In this document: positions 47,311 to 60,719 of the stretch, in pieces
How the letters are laid out: each line of letters begins with the position of its first letter
How positions within the stretch are numbered: position 1 is the stretch's first letter
Source: Atrichornis clamosus
Lineage: Eukaryota > Chordata > Aves > Passeriformes > Menuridae
DNA: 64,000 nt
NCBI GenBank assembly: GCA_013400975.1
Contig: WBMZ01003358.1
Coordinates: 61,516 to 125,515 of the forward strand
Direction: 5' to 3'
Notes under the pieces: generated by a model
The model's input: the letters and a program-made list of their open reading frames with translations, nothing else
Told to the model about the DNA's origin: nothing
Database searches by the model: none
Translations under genes and position numbers: made by a program

Positions 47311-47742
47311 CACAGAATCACAGAATCAATTAGGGTGGAAAAGTCCTCTCAGATCATAGAGTCTAACTTATGACCAAACACCACCATGTCAGTTAGACCA
47401 TGGCACAGAGTGCCACATCCAGTTGTTCCTTAAACACCTCCAGGAACACTAGCTCCACCATATATAACCCTGGGCAGCCCATTCCCATGTCTAATCACCG
47501 TTTCTGTTGAAATTTCTTCTAATGTCGAACCTAAACTTGATAGCTCGAGGCTATTTCCTCTTGTCCTGTCGCTGGCTGCCTGGGAGAAGAGACCGACCCC
47601 CACCTGTCAACAGCCTCCTTTCAGGGAGTAATAAGGTCTCCCCTGAGACTCCTCCAGGCTAAACACCCCCAGCTCCCTAAACCTCTTTTCACAGGACTTG
47701 TGCTCCAGACTCTTCACTAACCTTGTTGCCCTTCTCTGATCT
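47311..47742 (-). mobile_element. CR1 LINE 3' fragment
   Basis: The + strand begins cacagaatcacagaatca (the reversed CR1 3' repeat) and continues through aaaagtcctctcagatcata, the cctgtcgctggctgcctgggag segment and ctccagactcttcactaacc. It is a minus-strand copy of about 430 bp, closely related to the copy at 33.65 kb. It lies directly upstream of the CDC20B/miR-449 island. Confidence 0.93.
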
Positions 47743-47749
47743 CCCCTTT

Positions 47750-50700
47750 GGCACACGCTACACGCAAAATCCCTCACGTCTCGTGTCAGCTGTTTCTCAC
47801 CGTCACTTTGCCTGCTATGAGGATCCGGGCACCACCGCACAGGAGGAGAGGTCTGGGGGGCAGTGCCAAACTGAGGCACTCAAGCCAGGCTATCTGAAAC
47901 TGAGAGCTGAATGCGGTACAGTTTTCTCGGAGACGAAAAAATGGCACTGCAGACCTATGCACTGCCGGGAGCCTGTCCTCCTGCCCAAGTCCCCAAATCC
48001 AAAAGTGAGCAAAACCTCACCACCACCATAAACTACCAGACTCCAAAAACAACCTACTATCATTTGCTTTAATGTGACAGGCAAAGGCAGAGACTGTGGG
48101 AGAAAGTGTGAAGAATCGCTTTATCCCAGCAGATGAGTTGCTCATGCATGTGTTTTATGGAGTTCACATTACAGAGGGACTGTACACATACTTAGGCACT
48201 CACTTCACTTGAGAACAAGTTTGATAGGAGAAAGCTAAAACATGGTTTTTTGGAAGATAGGGTTTAGTTAAATCAAAATATATAGAAAAAAAAGAGTTAT
48301 ATGTACAAGAAACTTACATATTTTTTTCAAAATAAGTTCAGAATGATTATTTTTCAGGCCTTGTCATAGTTTCAAAACCTGGGGTGACGCCACCCATGTT
48401 TTCAAACGACAGATGCAGGCAGACACACAGCATGTAAAAGAGCACATTTTTCATATTTCTGGATTTTGGGTCTGAGAAATAACATTAAACATTTTCTAAG
48501 AGTAAGAAACAGACAGACACTTTTTAAAATGTGCGAAAGTATTCTTCACTTTCTTACTGTTCCTAGAAAACAGAAAAGATTTTTCTAAATTTCCCACTGG
48601 GACAGAATTATTTGAACCAATAAAAAATTCTTCTGCAAAAATCTTCTCATGTAGTTTCTTATTTCCCACCTAATTCTATTTCAATAGCTGCACACTTCAC
48701 ATCTGCAGAAAAACATCATGCAAGCAAGACAATGGAGGAGAACATTTTTACTGATGCCTGAGTAACAAGCAATAATTAAATATCAGATGATAGAGTTGTT
48801 TTGCCAAATCAAAGTAAAACTACTTCCAAAAAGTGTCACCTTATTACCTCCCTTTGTATTGGTAAGGACACAATCAAGCACACCCAGAACACAAAGTGGC
48901 TGGGTCACTCAGCACCTTCTTAATGCTTTCTGTAAAACAAACAGCACAAAAGGCACTGCTAGCATAACTTCACAAAGAATTGTTTGCAATGCTTCAGTTG
49001 TTCGTTTAACTGAATGTGAGTTTTTCCGACAAGAATAACTTTTAACGAGCACGGCCAAATATCGTAACCCTGCCTAACAGCAAACTCTGGCATGCGTTGC
49101 AAAGCCAGCTCTCTTGAACACTCAATAAATCAGCAACACTCAAGTGAAGTGTATTGAACTGTTACCTATCAGACCAGTGTTTGGGGCTCTTAACTAACCT
49201 TTTTCTCACACTGAAAAGTTTCTTTCAGATGAGCAAACCTGTAACCGTGCAGTTTGTTTGATAGTGGGAGGAAAGATGTTGCAGTCTGAGATCTATACGG
49301 TTGTGAACTGGAATAAAAGTCAAAAGTCTTTCAAAGTCGATTGGGTTTTGTTTCAGTTAATTAGAATTAGGATTAATTAATGCTGAGCAAGGCATTAAAG
49401 AGTAAATAACATGACCCACTGCAATTGTTGTTACAAGCAGTGATTTCTGCCCATGAACCTTCAACTCATGCATGCACACATTCACCATGAACAGATTATA
49501 AGAAAAGATTTTGAGGTTTTCCTATAAAATTTCTCCTGAACACTGATTAGCAACTGCGAAATATGCCAAGATATTACATTTGGTAGTAGCCTTAGGATAA
49601 GTAGCTCCCTAGATGAAGTCAGTGGTAAATAAAAATAAGCAGGAGTGCAATGGGAAAGCCTGAACTTCATTGTGTTTGTGGAGGAGAATGTGCTGGGTTG
49701 TTAGGAAGGTATTATAACACCAAGTATAGCCTTAATACTCTCTTCTTCACTTGAAACACATGGTGTTTTGGAAATTGAGTGCCAGGTAAGAACTCTGTTG
49801 TCACTTTGAGATTGTAACTGGATTTTAAACAAAGGAGATTTGTTTTAGAAAAGTTGTACACAGCAAAGTGTATCACTTCTGTAATGCCTCCAGCATCTCA
49901 CTAATGTGTCTTCAAAGGGAAATGAGGTCACCTGGGTTAAGTGTCTTCATTTCTTTCTCACCTGGACTGGTTTTAGGCTTCTCATTATGGAACCTATGAT
50001 GCAAATTTCTCAGTTATTTCACTTTAGTACTAGACACGTGGCTGAAATTTTGTAGCTCACTGTAAAACTATCCTCAAACTGATACGTAAGAAATCATGTA
50101 GTTTGTCCTCACTGGCAGCAGATGGTGCTGATATATTGTGCCTGGGACATCTTTGAAAGCTGGTGTTCAGGTTATCAATCCCATAGTAACATAGTTGTTT
50201 TTTCTCATCCATCCCTAAAGTCTTTAATACAACATAGTCATCATCTTCAGATATCAGAATTTATCAAGATAAAATGCAACTTTACAGTTTGAAAGTGAGG
50301 TTTGGATACCAATAGCAAGCTTCACAACATTATCAGAGAATGAAGCACTGACTAACAAAACGCCTTCAGGAAAAGCTGGATTCATCAATCCAGGCTGCTA
50401 AACAAGGACCACTAATATTTTTAGGACCCAGGTACTTCAGGTTATGATGAGTGTGCTCCTTGCCAAATGATTGCTGACAAGTCATGATGGTAGCTTACAC
50501 CAGGTTCTGGCAAGTAGGGAGATCTCAAGAGCTGGTCATAGAGCATTGTCTTAAAAGCAGTAGATGACAAGCTGTCTCCATGTCAGAGAAAGAGGGAAGT
50601 GAAGAAAAACGGGGTTTAGGTATGTTTTTAGGAAAATTTTGCTTAAATAAAGGCCTAGTTGGACAAATCTTGCTAGTTAAGGAGCAAGAGACTTAGATAT

Positions 50701-53700
50701 TTAGGGCATACTGGACCAAATACTTTTCCAGAAATTATGTAGTCACTGTCTGTGATATCCAGGATAAACTAAGAAAGGTGTAAACAAATTGTGTTAAGAA
50801 AAGAATTACTGTCTTGAAGTGTGAGGAATCTGACTAAGTTTTACCATAGGTCTGCATTGCTATTTGAAATAGGTGGAAAAAATTTGTTGAACATATAGAG
50901 GTAAAAATTTGTTTCCATTTTGCAGTTGCAAAATCATGAGAGATTTCTGGGAACCAAGGCCTCCAACTTCCTGCCAGGGGGAAAATTATGTCCCAGCTTT
51001 GTTACATGATTACTGAGGAGAGATCCTGAGATATTATTTTTTCTTCCTGTATTTCTTCATTGTTCTCTCTAGATTTTCAACCATTATACCAGAAAGATCC
51101 CAATCTTGCTGCCTGCTCAGTCATATCAGTGCTTAAGTGCTTCTGGGTGGGTTAGAAGATCATTTCTCACAGCAGTACAGGCAAACCACTGGGCCTTTCT
51201 AAGCGGCTGACAGCAGCAGTAGGTGGCAGTTCCCATTTTTAGAAGGTGGGTTTTCACCCTCAAGCATTTCTGCCTGCAAGAGAAAACAGAGCAAGCAAGG
51301 GCAAGAAAGGAATCAGGAAAGAAATAGGGACTCAATTCATCTGGCTGTTCACATCATTTCACACTGCAATGAGCAGCTGTTGTTTAGACTCCAGAATGAA
51401 ATATTGTTGACCAGGTAACTGGAATATTCTGGCAGTGAACTCACAGCTTCATTTTAGCTGCACAAAGCAGAGGTAAATAAGATGACAAGAGGAGGAAACA
51501 GTTCCTGCTTGTTTGCTGGGACTTACATAAAGGCAAGCATTAACATCTCAGTCCACTCTGCTCATTAGAAATCTACCATTTTCATTTCTCTTTTCCAGCA
51601 GAGTAAAAGTGGTTGTGAACATGAGGGGAGTGAACTCCAGAAATGTCTGTCCACTACTATTCTTCAGATGAACCCCAACACCCAAACGTTAAGGAAAATT
51701 ACATCTTCTATGCAAACAAGTGAGAAAACAAAAAATATGTAACTGTTCCTTGTGTGCTGCTTTCTGTCACAGCAAATATGCTGCATTAAGTGCATAGACT
51801 GGCACATAAAATATTGAATACTGTCTATATACAAATTTTTCTGACTCTTGTCCATTTGTGCCACACATTCACCTGTACCTAAACCTCTTTTATTTCCAGT
51901 GTTAAATTTAGCACTAATGACAAGCCTGGTTGGCAAGCATATGTGAGTAGACTAAGGCTCTATTTAGCTCAGGGAAGAATTTGTGTCAGCTGTCAGTTTC
52001 TGGTTTTATTGGTTTGAAAAGAGAGAGGTGGAAAAAAACCCCAAGAAGACAGAGGCACCAAGGGATAAGTGCATTTTAATAAATTATATTAATTTGCTTA
52101 TAAAATACAGTTGACTTCCAGGATTTTCAGTTTTAAAATGACTTTCAGCTTTCACAAAACGTTAGTCTATTTCTTAATCAGCACACTATAGCAATTTCCT
52201 GGTTTTTCTTTTCTGTGAACAGATCAAAAGCTGTCCTGCTAGGTCCTTCATCCCAGGCCTTCCTGCTGAGTTTCACTCTTCAGTGTGTTCTCCCTCTTTT
52301 TTGTGCGTATTACAAATCCATTTCAGCACACCACTGCTACAGTCTCAGTCAAGGCTTCCACATGCTGGAATGGTGTGTTGGCATTAGAGAGTGTACACAA
52401 TGTAAAACTACATTTTGTTTAACCTTGGATAAATTCCAACTCAATAAAAGAACCTCTGGTTTCATTGCCAGCTGCCAACTGCATGCCTATGTAATATTTC
52501 ATCTTGGAACCCCAAGCGTCTGGATTAATAAACCGACAAAATACCACTCAGATGTGGTTCTCTCTAAAGATTCTCTAGTAGCTTCTATTGATAGCACAAT
52601 CATTATTTGTACATTACTAGTACCAAACTGCTATACGTTACTGTAAAATTAAGTACTACAAAAAGTAATTACAGCTCTGAACAATTAAGAACTGCAACTA
52701 TATCCAGGGCTTCAGGCACCTGCTGCAGGTGATTTTCTCAGGTCGTCTTGGAGACAGGGCAAGGTTTCTAACATTCTTTTCTGGATAAGGGTAATTAACT
52801 ACACAACTCAAAAAACGCTGTCAAGTCTCATTGGAAGCATGTTTCACTCGAGTAATTTCTGGCAGGTTCCTGAAATTCTGTTGCATTTCCATATGATTTC
52901 CCATGGAAATAAGTTTCTGGTTTCACTTCAAAAGACTAATATTTAGGGAATCATATCTGACTATATTTTCAATATAGTTGAACACATAAACTAAGTTTTC
53001 ACTTGACATGTTTTTCAGGGGTGTGTTTTTCTGTGTCACTCATTCAAAACAGATCTGTTTACAATTATCAGATCAAAACAGATCCTTATAATAGATAATA
53101 ACACTCACCCCACTATTGAGATAACAACTTCAGCAAACCAGGTGTGCAGTTTTTAAATGACACAGGTTAAGTGGTGTCCTAATCACATTGCAAACTTAGT
53201 ATTGAAGATACCCTGTTTGTACCTTTCTCTGTAGGAAATGTTCATCTATTTCAACTCTTTCACTTTTTTAAGCCTCTAAAATGCTTACTTGATATTCAGG
53301 GTATAGGTATGGGTCAAATCATCTCTGCCAACCCACAATGTGCAAAATTCCTTCCCCGCACAGGAGATACAAGTCCATTCCAGCTCCTCTCAGAGACACT
53401 GTGAGTCTATAGTCCTGCAAAGACCCTAGAACTGCTGGATTCCTGAGCCCATTCAAAGGCCCACTGAGAAAAAGGGGACTCTGAATTTCATCTGGAGACA
53501 CAAATTTGATAGCAAAATTAAAAAGGAGAACACAATATGAACATACACACAGATTGAGCTGTACTGGAGACAATCAGACCAAACAAGAATAAAATGGTAT
53601 AAAATATTTTTCAATATTTTTTCTCTGTATCTGTTTTATTAGTAACACTTTGCACAAAAGGAAGTCAGTGTGAGAGATTCAGCTACTGACTTCAGCCTTA

Positions 53701-54470
53701 TGTCTTCCTTTCCTCTTTGTTTTGTTGATATGCCCTTGGTCTGCATTGCACATCCCAGAACACCCTGGCATGTGTTACCCCTTACTGTGATAATATGAAT
53801 GCCTTTTTGATAGCTCTAGTTAGAATTCTGAAGAGTACTGTACAGAAGTGCTGGGTATCTACCTCTTATCACCTATGCAATCATCCCTAGAGCACCAACC
53901 AATTGCAAAGGAAATAATAGGAAGGAGTTTTCTAAGAGAAGAAAGAACTTAATCAGGGCTTTTAAAAAGTTGAGCAGTGATGTGTCACAGGTTCAGGAGT
54001 GATTTTGCAGCACTCTTTACCTCTCACCATGAAAAACAGTGCAAAATGTCCCAAGGACACAAACTGCTGGAAGTCAACCTGAAATAAGTCAGGAAACTTC
54101 CTTCACCTACTAATTTCCACCTGAGATACTCCTCAGAGAATTACAAAGCTGCTTCTTTGCTGATGGACAGTGTAAGCCCTCTAGAGTATAACCATAGACA
54201 GAAGACTCTTTGCAGCCAGAAAATAAACTGAAAAGTAAACTATTTATTAACATAAAATGAAACATTCAGCATCAGTCTAAATTAACAAATAGTCCTATGA
54301 AGTCAGTATTCATTTGAAGTTAGACTCTTCAAGACTTGAAGCAGAGAACTGATCACCTAATTTTGAGCAAGAGGGGCATTTTTCTGCTAGTAATATAATT
54401 CTTTTTATTGCATACTTCATGATTGTTACTTTTACACAGCAATGAAGTACTGAAATGCAAAACAATAAAA
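47750..54470. other. Gene-free interval, part 1
   Basis: AT-rich DNA between the CDC20B promoter and an ERV remnant. I see no exon, RNA gene or repeat family that I can support. It may contain enhancers of the MCIDAS/miR-449 programme, but nothing in the sequence proves that. Confidence 0.4.
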
Positions 54471-54479
54471 TTGAACAGA

Positions 54480-56205
54480 TTAAACAGCGATTGTTCATGC
54501 AGTAGCCCTTGGGCCAGTCAGGACAGGATAAAATGTGAAAAATATGCTCTACACCACAGCCAGGGAGAGTGGTCCTTCCTGAAGTCCTGGCAAAAGGCAC
54601 CCAGGAGACTCATGGATGACTCCTGGAGTTCTGGAGCTGGGCATACAAAGGATCCAAAGCCTGCTACACCCCAACTAAAAAGAGTTTCTGACATTTTATG
54701 AAGGGGTTTGATCTGCCTCAGGAGTGATTGGCACTGAAGCACTGCTCCTCCTGACACCCTGACTGCCCGTGCTGGGCTAGATGTTCAAAGGCAAAATCCC
54801 TTCCACACATCATGCCACTGATGCTACATGGAGTGAATGGATCGCTCTGATCACACAGTGAGCTCAAATAGGAAACCCCAGTTGCCCAGAGATCTTGGAA
54901 TTCATCACAAATTGGGCCAAAGGTGAAAATTTCAGGCTATCATCGTTACCAAAGGAGACACTGACACGTGCTGAGAAGGCCTCACCATAAAATCAGCTAC
55001 CAGAAAACGGAGAGCAGTACGCTCTCTTCACTGATGATTCCTGCTCTATTGTAGGGACAAACCAGGGTGGAAACTTGCTGTATGGAGTCCTACACTGTTG
55101 AGGGACAAGATGGCAGGTTGCAGAGCTGAAAGCTATCCAGCTGTCTTTAGATATCACTGGATGAGGAAAATGGCCAACACTCCACCTCTACACTGACCCG
55201 TGGATGGTGGCAAACACTCTGTAAGGGTGGCTAGACTGATGGAAAAGCACCGATTGGCAGTGCAGAGGTAAACTCACCTGGGCCACTGAGGGCATCGCTG
55301 CCCAGGTGAAGAAGTTGGCTCTAAAGTGCATCAAGTAGATGTGCATGTACCCAAGGGCTGGTCTACTGATGAACATCAAAACAACAGACAGGTGTATCTA
55401 GCTGCTAAGATTAAAGGGTGTCAGGTGGATCTGGACTGGCAAAACAAGGTATTTCTGGCTTGATGGATCCATGACATGTCAGATCATCAGGGAAGAGATG
55501 TAACATCCAGATGCGTTTGTGACCGAGGAGTGGACTTTACCATGGATATTCTCTTCCAGGTTATGCATAACTGTGGCAGATTATTTACATCACACCCCAC
55601 AAACCCATCAAGGCAAGCACTGCATGCTTACAGTGGTGGAAACAACAACTGGATAGCTGGAGACTTACCCTGCACCTCACAACAATGCCCAAAACACCAT
55701 CCTGGGCCTTGAAAAGCAAGTCCTGTGGAGACATGGCACCCCAGAAAGAACTGAGTCAAACAACGGGACTCATTTCTAAAACAGCCTCCTAGACACCTGA
55801 GCCAGAGAGCATGGGATTGAGTGGGTGTACAACACTCATTTTCCTGCACCAGCTGCTGGGAAAATTGAATGGTACAATGGACTGTTAGAAACCACACTGA
55901 AAGCAATGGGTGATGGGACCTCCAAACATTGGGATCTACATTTAGCAAAGGCCACCTTGTTAGTCAACACCAGAGGCTCCACCAGTCAGGCTGACCCTGC
56001 CCAATTAAAAGCTCCACACACGATAGAAGGGAAAAAAGTACTTACGGCACATTTGAGAAATGTGTTAGTTTGGTTTGGTCCTGCCTCAGGCAAAGTCAAA
56101 TCCAACCATCAATTGTTTTTGCTCAAGGTGGTGCACTTGGTGGGTAATGCAGAGAGATGGGGAAACATGATTGTACCTCAAAGAGATTTGATTTTTGGGT
56201 GAGAA
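54480..56205 (+). mobile_element. Degenerate ERVL-type provirus, pol 3' part
   Basis: Plus-strand remnants of a retroviral pol gene: an RNase H-like region (about 54.98-55.45 kb), then an integrase-like region (about 55.45-56.2 kb) with recognisable catalytic-core surroundings. The frame is broken by many stops and small indels, so no protein can be made. No gag, protease or 5' LTR was found, so the copy is 5'-truncated. The family is judged from the pol style and the adjacent LTR as avian ERVL-like. It is an old endogenous copy. Confidence 0.85.
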
Positions 56206-56466
56206 CAGTGTAATACTGAATTGTATAATATTTCTTGCTGAATGGTACTGTCACTGTGTGCCATAACTACCATGGGCAATGAGTATGGACTGCTCCAGAT
56301 ACACCAGTCATGAGCTCCTGATGCAGCTCACAACCAGCCAAGAGCACAACAACCCTCCTGCCCTGGAAGACATCCAGGAAGACAGAAGCCACAGTCACAG
56401 ACAAAAGGAACTTAACAGGCAACTTGGAGAGACAGCCATTAACTACAGAAATTATAGCTGTGCTTG

Positions 56467-56540
56467 TGGATATGGATATGGAAATGGATATGGATATGGA
56501 TATGGATACGGATATGAATATGGATACGTATACGTATGTA
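56467..56540 (+). repeat. (GGATAT)n microsatellite
   Basis: About twelve degenerate hexamer units (ggatat with aaat, acgg and gaat variants) lie between the pol remnant and the 3' LTR. It grades into a tacgtatacgtatg palindromic stretch. Confidence 0.95.
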
Positions 56541-56599
56541 GTGTGGGAGGGTGTAGCATCTGGGCATGATGTAGATTATATAGAATAACGGGTGAATAC

Positions 56600-57040
56600 T
56601 GCCCTGGTTTCTGCCAGGACAGGGTTAATTTTCTCTCTCTCTCTCAGAGCTGTGTGGGCATGCCTAGGCTGTTACTCTGTACCACACATGTCTCTGCCAG
56701 AGTTGGGAGGTGGGGGTAAGTAAGGGATTCTCACTTCTAAGAAGGAAAGGGGTGTGGGGGCCATATGGTTCTCTGTCTCGGAATGCTGCGCAGCACCAGA
56801 CTGCCTCGGTTGTACTCCATGAGCATGTTGTGTGTAATCACCCTCTTTTATTCATTGTTGTTAGTAGTATTGTTGCTGTTACTTTTCATTTTCTTATCTC
56901 ATTGCTGTTTCCAGTAAATCATTATCTCAGCCCGTAATCTCTGCCTGTTCTCTCTCTCCCTCTCCAGCATGGAGGTGGGTAGTTAGGGGTGGGGAGCAGC
57001 TGCATGGAGTGTAACTTCCAGCTGGGCTTAAATCAAGACA
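56600..57040 (+). mobile_element. ERVL-type 3' LTR
   Basis: The segment begins tgccctggtttctgccagga and runs through gggttaattttctctctc. A cagtaaatcattatctcagccc region resembles the poly(A)/R area, and the end is gggcttaaatcaagaca. TG...CA termini bound a 441-bp element. Start and end match the style of avian ERVL LTRs. It directly follows the pol remnant on the same strand, so it is the 3' LTR of that provirus. Confidence 0.85.
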
Positions 57041-57044
57041 CTCT

Positions 57045-60000
57045 CACAGTCAAAAATTTACTGGGTGAAAAAGGGGATAAGCCTCAAAATGTCAAGTTAA
57101 CCTATCTTAACAAATGAGTTCTGGTTTTAACTTCATTATCTGCATAATAAATCTGGAGATTTTATCAAAAATGATCACAACACATGAACAACCTTGAAGA
57201 CACTTACTAATTTATTTTTCACAGTATTTTACTGAACAGTATAAAGTAAATATTGAATATAAATAGTCACTTGCTATCAGAGTTTGAACAGGTGCTAGAT
57301 GCAAGGCAGACTTTAAGACTGTTTCTGCTACACCTATGGAAGAGTTGTGCCAAAGCAAACCACAGCCTTTTTGACCTCATTAGCTTTAGTTGTTTGTTAA
57401 GGCTGTGCAATGCAAAATGTAAATAATGGCTGCTGACCATTAAGTCAATGTTTAGAAAAGATGAAGAGTGCTGCTGTTGTCATAGAAAAAGTACTGCAAA
57501 ATGCTTGCCTTTTGCTTAACATTAGACATAGACATTTCTTTAGAAAAATATTCAGGACAAAAAGATCAGAAATATCAGTAAAATTCCATTTATCTGCAAT
57601 CACTGAAGAGCCAAACCCAATAGGAGTAGTTTAGTACTGCTACAAGAGCATCATAGCCATGTAACAGTCTGGTCTCTATGTGGTTACCAAGTGTCTGAGC
57701 CACCTCAATGCCTGCCTGCAACCACACACTGTCTGCGGCAAACCGACAGGAGCATCAGCTGCATCTTTGTGATGGAATATGAATGGGAGTTGTAGAAATC
57801 TGTGTGCTTCAAAAACAGTGATCAGACCAATTAAATGGCACCAAATATGTGCCTGTGTTTACATATAAGTTGTTAAGAACATCAAAACAAGACCATTTCT
57901 ATTACTGACATGTGGACAGTAGCTCAGACTTGTGAATGAGTAATATTTTCTCTTTATGACCCATTGAAAAACCCTGGCAAGCCCTGCAGGAAAATGCCAT
58001 GCTGACACTCAGTCCTGATTATGGTTTTTAGATCAAGAGATGAGCAATATTTCTGATAAAAAGGCTTTCACAAATTACTACTGTAACAAAAGACCTTTGC
58101 CAGTACTAGATAACTCCATCCAGGTCCCTTCTGCCATTTCCATCCTGAAAAGATCTAAAATTACTGGCTTCGTATGCACCTGTATACTAAAAGATAGTTG
58201 TCTTTCTAGTATTTACTTTTAATCAAGCAGTACCTTGAGGTCTCATGCCTTTTTTTAATTAATACCTTAGGATTTTACTCAATATAAAAAACATGTTCCC
58301 AGAGCAAGGTATATGGAAATTGGGATGCTTATCTGCAACACACGATCACTAAATCCTTAACCTGGCATCCCAAATTAAAAAGTATTTTTCTATTTCACCT
58401 CAAAATGTTCCAGCTGTCTGCAGTTCTGCACCACCACACTTCCACAGCCAAGCATCCCATGGCCTGGCACCAGTAGGGCAGGGAAAGGTGGAGAAAGCTT
58501 ACTTATGCGCAGGAAAAAGACTCAAGAAACATTATTGCATCTCCTTTACTTCTGCTGAGGTCTTGGCCAGCTCTCTTCACCCACTGCATGGACAATGAGC
58601 ATCAGAGAGAGAAAATCACAATGAACATAAACCACAAACCAGCATGTTCTTTAAATCATCACACCTGCACGTCCAGGGGCTCTGCACAGATTCTGTCCCG
58701 GGCGATAAGCATAAAGCATAAAATACAAAAGCATACAATAAAGCATAAAATTGGATGTGAGGCTTGTTAGAGGTGGACTTTCAGCTTCTACAGGGGTCAG
58801 TTTCTGATGGAACAACCATGAAACGTGATCAGCAAGGGACCAAGCTTTGTTCCCTGTGATCCCACCAACTCCAGCCTGACAGAAGGACACTGGGAGCCCT
58901 TCTAATTTACTGTTGTCGAAAGCAGTCATAGGACTGCTTCAAACTGTGCAAGAAATTTGCCCTTTTTTTTTTTTAAGTTCCTGTATGCAAGTGGATGGAT
59001 AAGTATCAATTTAAAATACACCTTTATAGTTTAAAGAGGATGTTTGCAGAGTACGTCTAGAAATTTGTTTATAGCCTAACACCATACACATACCACGTTG
59101 CATACCAAAAACCTTTTATCAGTGTATGTCTGTGTGTCTGATGATGCTCCTGGGAGTCTCAGTAAGAAACATCTTGGTCTGGTGAGACAATTTTCAAACT
59201 TTACAATTAATAGGGCTTCAAATTAAATAAAATTTTAAAACACATCTATGATCTTTTTCTATTACTTTTAGATCGCATCTCAAAATTAATCAAAGATGCT
59301 TTTACCATAACACTGTAAATAAAAGTAATCAGTGGAAATGCCATAGCAGGTTAACTGAAAAAGTGGATAAAAGTGTAATCGTAAATCTCAAAAGACTTGC
59401 AGTAGCAACAAGATCAATAATAGCGACAATCCAACAAGGTGATTGTTTTATTGTTGCATCCTACAAGAAGTGTACAGTTTTAAAGTGTGACTTTATTTCT
59501 GAGGAATTAATATGCTTATGAGTATTACAAAATTATACACACTTATCTTTTGTGTTTAATTTCATAAAACACGTGGAGAGGAACTGTAGGTGTATATATA
59601 GAAGCTGCCTTTTGTTATCAGTTTATTCCCTGCTGAATTCAGTGCAGACATGAAGCCTTTGCCTCTTCTGTCTGCTGTCAAACCAGAGCTTTTCCTACAG
59701 CATTTTGGCCAAAGTGGCAGTGATCTTCTGCAGAAATATAAATGTCTCTGGAGTCATCCCAGACCTGAGCCCTTAGTACCTCAGAAAGTGCTTCAGCACC
59801 ATTCTTGCCAGAAAATATCAGTGCTGCAGACACAAAGGACCACAGATACTGAATGTTCATATTTGCAGTCTCCTAGAAGACATACAACTACATGTTGTGC
59901 TAGAAACAAGAGCCATTCTCCTGCCAAATACATCTCTACTTGCCAAAGGCACAACAGTATGTGCAGGGTTTCAACTCCTCTAAGAAATCCACTGAAGTGA

Positions 60001-60700
60001 CAGTATGCTGTCACCTTAACCATCACACAAGCCTGTCACAGTTGAACTGCTATTAATGTGCATGGACCCATGCAAGAATACTGAAAAATCTGAGTACTGA
60101 AAAACTGATAACTTGACAGAGAGAAAATCGCCACCCTCGGTGGAGTACAGTGGGTTCACTTGTGTGCCACCGAAAAACAAACTTTAGGTACCATTTCATA
60201 TGTGTTTTCAGTGGTTCAGCATTCAAACCAGTGGGTGCAAATGAAACGTATCCATTCAAACTGTTTCACATTGTTCCTTACATTTCTCTTTACTTGAGTT
60301 AGTACCACTGAATGTCAAAAGCAGCATATTTTATTCTGAAACTTTCTGCTTTCTGTTATCTTTTCTCTAATTAAAGCAAGTATGCATATCTGACGCAAAA
60401 TGATGTTTACATTAAATCTGTACAAATAAATGACAATTTTAAAGAGTATTTAATTATCACAAAGAGTACAAATATACACATAGAGCTGCACACCTGAACG
60501 ATACAAGTGCACTTTGTAAACACTGTGGGTGTAAAATTCCACGATGGGGCAAGTGCATTGCATTGTGTTTAACCACCTGGCACGGTCCGTCTGCTCTCAT
60601 CCTGGGCAACCCCAACCCACCGTCCTGTCACCCACGCTCGTCTGCTCAACTGGGTAAAACCTCTGGATAACACCGAGCAGACCTTCGTTTAATTTCTACT
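57045..60700. other. Gene-free interval, part 2
   Basis: AT-rich DNA downstream of MCIDAS. I see no gene or repeat family. A minus-strand AATAAA at 60330-60335, about 660 bp after the MCIDAS stop, is a possible poly(A) signal for that gene. Confidence 0.35.
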
Positions 60701-60719
60701 TTCACTGCATTCATTAACA

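Noticed and set aside
54423..56202. Several 90-125 codon plus-strand frames as possible genes
   Set aside because: They are fragments of a broken ERVL-type pol gene interrupted by stops and indels, not host genes.
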